10,904 nucleotides of DNA, taken from NCBI GenBank assembly GCA_015490055.1, contig WFYP01000108.1, positions 1 to 10,904 of the forward strand. Direction: 5' to 3'. This stretch comes from Nitratifractor sp. GTDB taxonomy: Bacteria > Campylobacterota > Campylobacteria > Campylobacterales > Sulfurovaceae. Below, one piece after another: positions 5,934 to 10,904 of this stretch; position 1 is the first letter of the stretch, and the number at the start of each line of letters is the position of its first letter. The translations under genes were made by a program, and so were the position numbers. The notes beneath the pieces are model-generated. The model ran no database searches, was not told the origin of the DNA, and worked only from the letters and a program-made list of their open reading frames with translations.

Positions 5934-7655
5934 ATGCAACTAGAAGATGTAAAAATATATGAGTACGATGCAGTAATTGTAGGTGCAGGACTTGCAGGAC
6001 TTGCAGCTGCAAAAGAGTTAAGTGAGGCAGGCAAAAAAGTTGCTGTAATTACTAAGTTACACCCACTTCGTAGCCATTCAGGTGCTGCACAAGGGGGAAT
6101 AAATGCAGCATTAGGAGAAGATGACTCTACAGAATTACATGAGTTTGACACAGTAAAAGGTAGTGATTATTTAGGCGACCAAGATGCTATTGAGCTTATG
6201 TGTTCAAAAGCTCCAGAGACTATTAGATGGGCTGAGAGAATGGGTGCAATTTTTTCAAGAGATGACGAAGGTAAAATTGCTCGTCGTCCTTTTGGTGGGC
6301 AGAGTAAGCCAAGAGCTTGTTATGCTTCAGATAGAACAGGTTTGACACTACTTCAAACAATGTATGAGCAAGCTTTTAGAGCAGGTATTGAAGTTTTTGA
6401 TGAGTGGTACTGTGCAGATGTTTTATATAAAGATGGCAAAGCAAAAGGTGTAGTAGCTTACGATTTAAGAACAAGTAAACCAGCTATTTTCAATGCAAAA
6501 GTTACAATGTTTGCAACTGGTGGATATGGTAGAGCTTATAGTATTAACTCTAATGCCCACGCTAATACAGGTGATGCACTATCTATTTTTGCAAGACGCG
6601 GGTTGCCACTAGAAGATATGGAGTTTGTACAGTTCCATCCAAGTGGATTAGGTGGAAGTGGTATTTTAATTTCTGAAGCAGCTCGTGGAGAGGGTGGAAG
6701 ACTATTTAACTCTGAAGGCGAGCGTTTTATGGAGAAGTATGCTCCAAATGCATTAGAGCTAGCAAGCCGAGATGTTGTTAGCCGTGCAATTATGGAAGAG
6801 ATTCGCCAAGGTAGAGGTGTGGGACCAAATAAAGATGCAGTATATATCGATTTAACTCACCTACCAAAAGAGACCATTTTAACAAAGCTTCCAGAGCTTA
6901 GAGAGCTTGCAATTACATTCTTAGGTCAAGATATGCTTAAAGAGCCAATTATGATTGCTGCAACTGCTCACTACTCTATGGGTGGTATTCCTGTAAATAA
7001 AAGATGTCAGGTAAGACAATCTCCAACAGAGTTTGTAGAGGGACTTTACGCTGCTGGTGAGTGTAGCTGTGTAAGTGTACATGGGGCAAACCGTCTAGGT
7101 GCGAACTCTTTACTAGAAGCTATATTCTTTGGTAGAGTTGCAGGAGAATCTATGCTTAAAGATTTAGAAAGTATCGAGTTAGCTCCTGCCGATAAAAGTG
7201 AAGCTGCTGATACAATAGCTAAAATAGAGAAAATTAGAACGAATAATGGAGATGAAAGAGTTCCAGCACTTAGAGCAGAGCTACAACATAGTATGACTAT
7301 GGATGCTGGTGTATTTAGAACCGAAGAGTCACTTGCCAGACAAAAAGAGAAGTTAAACGAAATTTATAATAGATATCAAAACATACGAATAGATGATAAA
7401 TCTAACACTTTCAATACAGACCTGCAAGAAGCTATTGAGTTGGGGCATATAATAGATTTCTCTCTATTTATTGTAGATTGTGCACTTGCAAGAAAAGAGA
7501 GCCGTGGAGCACACTTTAGAGAAGACTATCCAACAAGAGACGATGAGAATTTCTTAAAACACACTTATGCTAAATTTAGCGGAGATTACGAGTTAGAACT
7601 ATCGTATGGAGATGTTGTTTTAGGTAAATTTGAACCACAAGAAAGAAAGTACTAA
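5934..7655 (+). CDS. sdhA: Succinate dehydrogenase/fumarate reductase flavoprotein subunit
   Basis: This 573-residue flavoprotein interconverts succinate and fumarate. The FAD-binding Rossmann motif GAGLAG is at 17-22. RSHSGAAQGG follows, and its H48 matches the histidine that carries covalent FAD in SdhA/FrdA. Catalytic-site blocks are present: FHPSG, EAARGEGG with the active-site arginine, NSEGERFM, ASRDVVSRAI, and near the C-terminal third AAGECSCVSVHGANRLGANSL. The N-terminus runs MQLEDVKIYEYDAVIVGAG with no twin-arginine signal, so the subunit should stay in the cytoplasm. That argues against the periplasmic MfrA enzymes of Campylobacter and Wolinella, to which the gene set is otherwise similar. 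AAGGG at 5923-5927 is 6 nt from the ATG. It is the first gene of a three-gene operon. Whether it runs as a dehydrogenase or as a reductase cannot be read from sequence; the gene symbol follows the usual naming. Confidence 0.93.
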   Translation: MQLEDVKIYEYDAVIVGAGLAGLAAAKELSEAGKKVAVITKLHPLRSHSGAAQGGINAALGEDDSTELHEFDTVKGSDYLGDQDAIELMCSKAPETIRWAERMGAIFSRDDEGKIARRPFGGQSKPRACYASDRTGLTLLQTMYEQAFRAGIEVFDEWYCADVLYKDGKAKGVVAYDLRTSKPAIFNAKVTMFATGGYGRAYSINSNAHANTGDALSIFARRGLPLEDMEFVQFHPSGLGGSGILISEAARGEGGRLFNSEGERFMEKYAPNALELASRDVVSRAIMEEIRQGRGVGPNKDAVYIDLTHLPKETILTKLPELRELAITFLGQDMLKEPIMIAATAHYSMGGIPVNKRCQVRQSPTEFVEGLYAAGECSCVSVHGANRLGANSLLEAIFFGRVAGESMLKDLESIELAPADKSEAADTIAKIEKIRTNNGDERVPALRAELQHSMTMDAGVFRTEESLARQKEKLNEIYNRYQNIRIDDKSNTFNTDLQEAIELGHIIDFSLFIVDCALARKESRGAHFREDYPTRDDENFLKHTYAKFSGDYELELSYGDVVLGKFEPQERKY

Positions 7656-7665
7656 GGGGTTTAGG

Positions 7666-8643
7666 ATGAGTAAAAAAACAGTAACAATAAAAGCATTCAG
7701 ATTTAATGCAGAGACAGACTACCTACCATACTATAAAAAGTATGAGATGGAAGTAGGAAAAGATGAGTTAATCTTAGACCTTCTTAACCGTATCAAGTGG
7801 GAGCACGATGGCTCTTTCTCTTATAGAAGAAGTTGTCGTCACGGTATTTGTGGAGCTTGTGGTATTAAAGTAAATGGTAAAGCAACACTAGCTTGTAAAC
7901 AAAATGCTATGGAGTTAGTTGAACTATTTGGCGATGAGTTGGTATTTGAGCCACAAAGCAAAAAGAGAGCTGTAAAAGATATGATTATCGACAAAGGCGA
8001 CTTCTGGGAAAAGCACGCAGCAGTTAAGCCATTTGTAGAGGCAGAAATAGACCCACATCCAACTAGCGAAACAATTATGAGCAAAGAACAAGTAGAGAAC
8101 TTCTTAGATGCAGATTACTGTATTCAGTGTGGTGCTTGTCACTACGCTTGCCCTGTTATAGAGGTAAACGAAGACTACTTAGGACCTGCGGCATTTGCAG
8201 CAGCTTATAGATTTACAGTTGATCCAAGAGACGATGCAGGCAAAGAGAGATTAAAGACAACAGCAGAGTTAGGAAGCGGTGTTTGGGATTGTGTAAAATG
8301 CTTCGAGTGTGCAGAGGCTTGTCCTAAAGATGTTAATCCAATAGAGAAAATTACAAAACTACACAATATGCAATTCGAGCAAGGTGTAGCAAAAAGAAAT
8401 GTTGCAACTAAACACGCAGAGGGCTTTGTACGCTCTATCAAGAAATTTGGTTACTTAGATGAGCAAGATATTGTTCTTTACTCAGAAGGTTTAGGCGTTG
8501 TTAAACACTTAAGCGAAGCATTTAAAATGATTAAAGCAGGTAAAGTGCATCCGTTTGATATAGCTAAAAAGAAGATGCCAAGAAGTAAAAACTTAGATGA
8601 GATTAAAAAACTTATCGAAATATCACAAAAGAACGAACTATAA
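7666..8643 (+). CDS. sdhB: Succinate dehydrogenase/fumarate reductase iron-sulfur subunit
   Basis: The 325-residue subunit passes electrons from the flavoprotein through three Fe-S clusters. The N-terminal ferredoxin domain has C57, C62 and C65 (SCRHGICGACG) and C77 for [2Fe-2S]. The C-terminal domain has CIQCGACHYACP (C152, C155, C158, C162) and CVKCFECAEACP (C209, C212, C215, C219). Classical SdhB/FrdB has a non-cysteine residue at the position of C212, giving [3Fe-4S]; here a full CxxCxxCxxxCP suggests a second [4Fe-4S]. This pattern is known from type E enzymes such as that of Acidianus. The C-terminal tail of roughly 90 residues is lysine-rich and longer than in E. coli SdhB. Start: ATG at 7666, with AAGGGG at 7654-7659 overlapping the sdhA stop and a 6-nt spacer; an in-frame ATG at 7630 inside sdhA has no SD. 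The gap to sdhA is 10 nt, implying coupling. Confidence 0.93.
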   Translation: MSKKTVTIKAFRFNAETDYLPYYKKYEMEVGKDELILDLLNRIKWEHDGSFSYRRSCRHGICGACGIKVNGKATLACKQNAMELVELFGDELVFEPQSKKRAVKDMIIDKGDFWEKHAAVKPFVEAEIDPHPTSETIMSKEQVENFLDADYCIQCGACHYACPVIEVNEDYLGPAAFAAAYRFTVDPRDDAGKERLKTTAELGSGVWDCVKCFECAEACPKDVNPIEKITKLHNMQFEQGVAKRNVATKHAEGFVRSIKKFGYLDEQDIVLYSEGLGVVKHLSEAFKMIKAGKVHPFDIAKKKMPRSKNLDEIKKLIEISQKNEL

Positions 8644-8654
8644 AGGAAGCGAAG

Positions 8655-9617
8655 ATGAGTCAATTAAAATACGCATTATACACAGGATGTACAGCAAGAG
8701 AATCAACACCAGAGCTTCTATCTTCTACACTAGCAGTTGCTAAAAAGTTAGGAATTGAAATAGTACTACTAGATGAAGCAAGTTGTTGTGGAGCAAGCCA
8801 TTTACAAGATTTTGATGAGTTTTTATCTCTAGTACTTAATGCTAGAAATATCTGCTATGCAGAGAAGTTAGGCTTACCAATGATTACAATTTGTAACACT
8901 TGCCAACTTAACACTGTTATGACAAAAGAGAGATTAGATAACGACCCAGAAATGAAAGCAAAAGTTAATGAAAAGCTTGCAGAAGTTGGTTTAGAGTATA
9001 AGGGGACAAGTACAGTTAGACACTTCTTGTATGCTCTTATAGATGACTATGGTTTAGAAAATATTAGAGAGAAGGTAGAAGTTCCACTTAGTCACTTTAA
9101 TATTGCACCATTCTACGGTTGTCACAACCTTAGACCAAGCCATATACACTATAAACATAATGCTCCACTAGCACCAAATTCAGAGATTGGAGAAGGTGGT
9201 GGAGAGAGTGCGATTCAAGAAGTTGAATTAATGGAAAAATATACTCACGAAAGCCCATACGCACCAACATCTTTAGATAGCTTAATTGAAGCATTAGAGG
9301 GCAAGAGCGTAGATTACGAAAGTAAAAATAAGTGTTGTGGTTTCCATGTTGATTTACAAGCACCAGAAACAAGTAATGCATTAAGTGGAACAGCTCTATT
9401 GGATGCAATCGATAATAATGCAGACTTAATGGTAACACCATGCCCACTTTGCCAACTAAATATGGATTTAAAACAAGAGAGTGCAGGTAAACAATTAGGA
9501 AGAGATATAGAACTACCAGTACTACATATGCCACAAATGGTAGCTCTTGCTCTTGGATGCTCAAAAGAAGAGATAGGTTTAAAATTCAATGTAACAAAAG
9601 CTACAGATTTGATATAA
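8655..9617 (+). CDS. sdhE: HdrB-like CCG-domain third subunit of succinate dehydrogenase/fumarate reductase (SdhE/MfrE type)
   Basis: The 320-residue protein has two cysteine-rich CCG domains as in heterodisulfide reductase subunit B: C12, C44-C45-G46, C80 and C83; then C156, C227-C228-G229, C263 and C266. Both are complete. In type E succinate dehydrogenases and in the Campylobacter/Wolinella methylmenaquinol:fumarate reductase, such a subunit replaces the haem-bearing membrane anchors. It is thought to touch the membrane and quinone through its Fe-S centres. No transmembrane helix is visible. Between CHNLRPS and PTSLDSLIEAL there is an extra, partly glycine-rich stretch (about 163-203) that seems longer than usual. 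AAGGAAG at 8643-8649 precedes the ATG, and the gap to sdhB is 11 nt. It is the last gene of the operon; no fourth subunit follows before the hairpin and convergent moeA. The name sdhE here means the CCG subunit, not the FAD-assembly factor of the same name. Confidence 0.88.
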   Translation: MSQLKYALYTGCTARESTPELLSSTLAVAKKLGIEIVLLDEASCCGASHLQDFDEFLSLVLNARNICYAEKLGLPMITICNTCQLNTVMTKERLDNDPEMKAKVNEKLAEVGLEYKGTSTVRHFLYALIDDYGLENIREKVEVPLSHFNIAPFYGCHNLRPSHIHYKHNAPLAPNSEIGEGGGESAIQEVELMEKYTHESPYAPTSLDSLIEALEGKSVDYESKNKCCGFHVDLQAPETSNALSGTALLDAIDNNADLMVTPCPLCQLNMDLKQESAGKQLGRDIELPVLHMPQMVALALGCSKEEIGLKFNVTKATDLI

Positions 9618-9623
9618 CTTCTC

Positions 9624-9652
9624 ATATTAACCCTATTTTTTAGGGTTAATAT
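9624..9652. terminator. Hairpin between convergent sdhE and moeA
   Basis: ATATTAACCCTA (9624-9635) pairs perfectly with TAGGGTTAATAT (9641-9652) around a TTTTT loop: a 12-bp stem starting 7 nt after the sdhE stop and 9 nt from the moeA stop. Neither strand has a T-run after the stem, so it lacks the usual U-tract of an intrinsic terminator. It may still end or protect both transcripts. Confidence 0.65.
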
Positions 9653-9660
9653 CTATACTG

Positions 9661-10878
9661 TTAATTTATATATTTACATTTACAACTATTTGCTTGTGAA
9701 TTTATTTTAACAACAAATATATCTTCATCATAACTAACTAAATTTACTTCTTCTCCAAATATCGCTATATAGCTACTCTCAACTAACGGAGTAATCATAC
9801 CAGAGCCATATTTATTATTTTTATAAGCTATAAACTTACCATCTACCAAAATACCAAGTACAATATTTACTCTTCCTGGCTTTAACTTTAACTCTTTGCC
9901 ATTTTTAACAGTTATAGACTCATAATAAAAATTTTTAACACCTTGCATCTTAAAAATTATTGGCATAGAGAGTAAAATAATATTTACTATTGCCGCCAAT
10001 GGATTACCAGGCATAGCCATTACAAAGCTGCTTCCCATAGTGCCCATCATTGTTGGATGCCCAGGTTTTACTTTAATGCCATGAAAAAGCTCTTTTAAGC
10101 CATTTTGCACAAATGCTTGCTTTGTAAAATCTGCATCTCCTTTGCTTATTCCACCTGTAGTTATTATTAAATCACACTCTTTAAGCTTAGATATAAACTC
10201 TACCCCCTGCTCTAAATCATCAGGAATAGAACCTAAATACTCAGCATCTAAACTGTAATTTTTAAGTAACATTTTTATATTTATTGCATTTATGTTATAG
10301 ACTTCATCTTCACTTGCAACTTCGTGTGGCTCTTTAAGCTCATTGCCAGTAGATACAATGGCTATAGAGAGTTTTTTATACACTTCTACCTTAGTTATAC
10401 CTTGCGTTGCCAAAAGAGCTATTTTAGCACCTGTTAATATCTCTCCTTTTTCTATAAGAACAGAACCTTTGTTTTGCTCTTCTCCTTTTAGTCGTATAGC
10501 ATTACCTTGCTTTACATCGCTAGTTAAGTGCATTATACCATTTGACTCTTCGCAAATCTCTCTTTGTGCTATTGTATCAACATCACTAGGAACTTTAGCT
10601 CCTGTCATAATTTTATAACACTCACCCTCTTTCAAAATAGGCTCTCGAATATCACCAGCCATTATAGTTGCCACTACTTTTAAATCTCTATTTCTCTCAG
10701 AATACTTAAATGCATAACCATCCATTGCAGAATTATCATAAGTTGGTAAATCTTTGATACAAATAATATCTTGGGCTACTACTCTATTTAAGGCATCTTC
10801 TAAATCTATAATCTCTTTTTCCTCTGTAGCTTTTACATTTTGAAGTGCTAAGTTTTGTGCTTCTAAAAATTGTGCCAT
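9661..10878 (-). CDS. moeA: MoeA, molybdopterin molybdenumtransferase
   Basis: MoeA inserts molybdate (or tungstate) into adenylylated molybdopterin to complete the molybdenum cofactor, in the cytoplasm. The 405-residue length is typical. Motifs in order: LPTYDNSAMDGYA (44-56), MTGAKVP (91-97), RLKGEEQNKGS (129-139), IVSTGNEL (174-181), DLIITTGGISKGDAD (236-250), KPGHPTMMG (271-279) and PGNPLAA (290-296). The MoCF fold spans about 165-310, followed by the C-terminal beta domain. I chose ATG at 10878 because AAGGA at 10886-10890 leaves a 7-nt spacer; an ATG at 10884 would leave only 1 nt. The protein ends in an unusual short SCKCKYIN tail. The promoter and any upstream partner lie beyond the right edge. 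No molybdoenzyme gene is in the window. Confidence 0.95.
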   Translation of the reverse strand: MAQFLEAQNLALQNVKATEEKEIIDLEDALNRVVAQDIICIKDLPTYDNSAMDGYAFKYSERNRDLKVVATIMAGDIREPILKEGECYKIMTGAKVPSDVDTIAQREICEESNGIMHLTSDVKQGNAIRLKGEEQNKGSVLIEKGEILTGAKIALLATQGITKVEVYKKLSIAIVSTGNELKEPHEVASEDEVYNINAINIKMLLKNYSLDAEYLGSIPDDLEQGVEFISKLKECDLIITTGGISKGDADFTKQAFVQNGLKELFHGIKVKPGHPTMMGTMGSSFVMAMPGNPLAAIVNIILLSMPIIFKMQGVKNFYYESITVKNGKELKLKPGRVNIVLGILVDGKFIAYKNNKYGSGMITPLVESSYIAIFGEEVNLVSYDEDIFVVKINSQANSCKCKYIN

Positions 10879-10904
10879 AATCATTTCCTTGTAATATATA
10901 GCTT

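Noticed and set aside
9130..9625. Minus-strand ORFs of 103 and 144 codons opposite sdhE
   Set aside because: The sense strand encodes a complete two-domain CCG protein with proper operon spacing. The antisense peptides are low-complexity, leucine- and serine-rich shadows.

Overview
The window looks like chromosomal DNA from a Campylobacterota (epsilonproteobacterial) organism, possibly of the Sulfurovum/Sulfurimonas type. The signs are AT-rich DNA, extended -10 promoters of TGN-TATAAT form, AAGGA-type ribosome binding sites, and a succinate dehydrogenase/fumarate reductase locus with an HdrB-like third subunit in place of membrane anchors. The species cannot be fixed from the sequence alone.

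Layout, left to right. (1) The 3' end of a REP-associated tyrosine transposase (RAYT) gene (1-225, +), cut by the window edge, followed 14 nt later by a paired inverted REP element, a REPIN (240-352). (2) uvrA (-), the DNA-damage sensor of nucleotide excision repair, preceded in the same short operon by a TauE/SafE-type membrane transporter (-). (3) Two back-to-back extended -10 promoters at 4000-4031, one driving transporter-uvrA leftward, the other driving a secreted M15-type peptidoglycan peptidase rightward through a leader made of heptamer repeats. (4) A second REPIN (4743-4893) between the peptidase and thiL (-), which encodes thiamine-phosphate kinase and has a TTG start. (5) A divergent promoter region (5732-5933), then a three-gene operon sdhA-sdhB-sdhE (+) with 10-11 nt gaps. 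(6) A 12-bp perfect hairpin, then convergent moeA (-) for molybdenum cofactor synthesis, whose upstream region lies beyond the window.

Most genes are conserved housekeeping functions. Two things deserve attention. The first is the RAYT/REPIN system: four REP units share a GTAG tetranucleotide, a CTAYGT loop and a GTTA-like tail. Three stem pairs differ between copies and every change is compensated. Both REPINs lie in tail-to-tail intergenic gaps. The second is the SdhABE complex. SdhA lacks the Tat signal expected of a periplasmic methylmenaquinol:fumarate reductase, SdhB carries a fourth cysteine where classical enzymes have the [3Fe-4S] cluster, and SdhE has two complete CCG domains with an apparent insertion. 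Together these predict a cytoplasm-facing, anchor-less (type E-like) complex. I found no CRISPR array, tRNA, rRNA or defence island.
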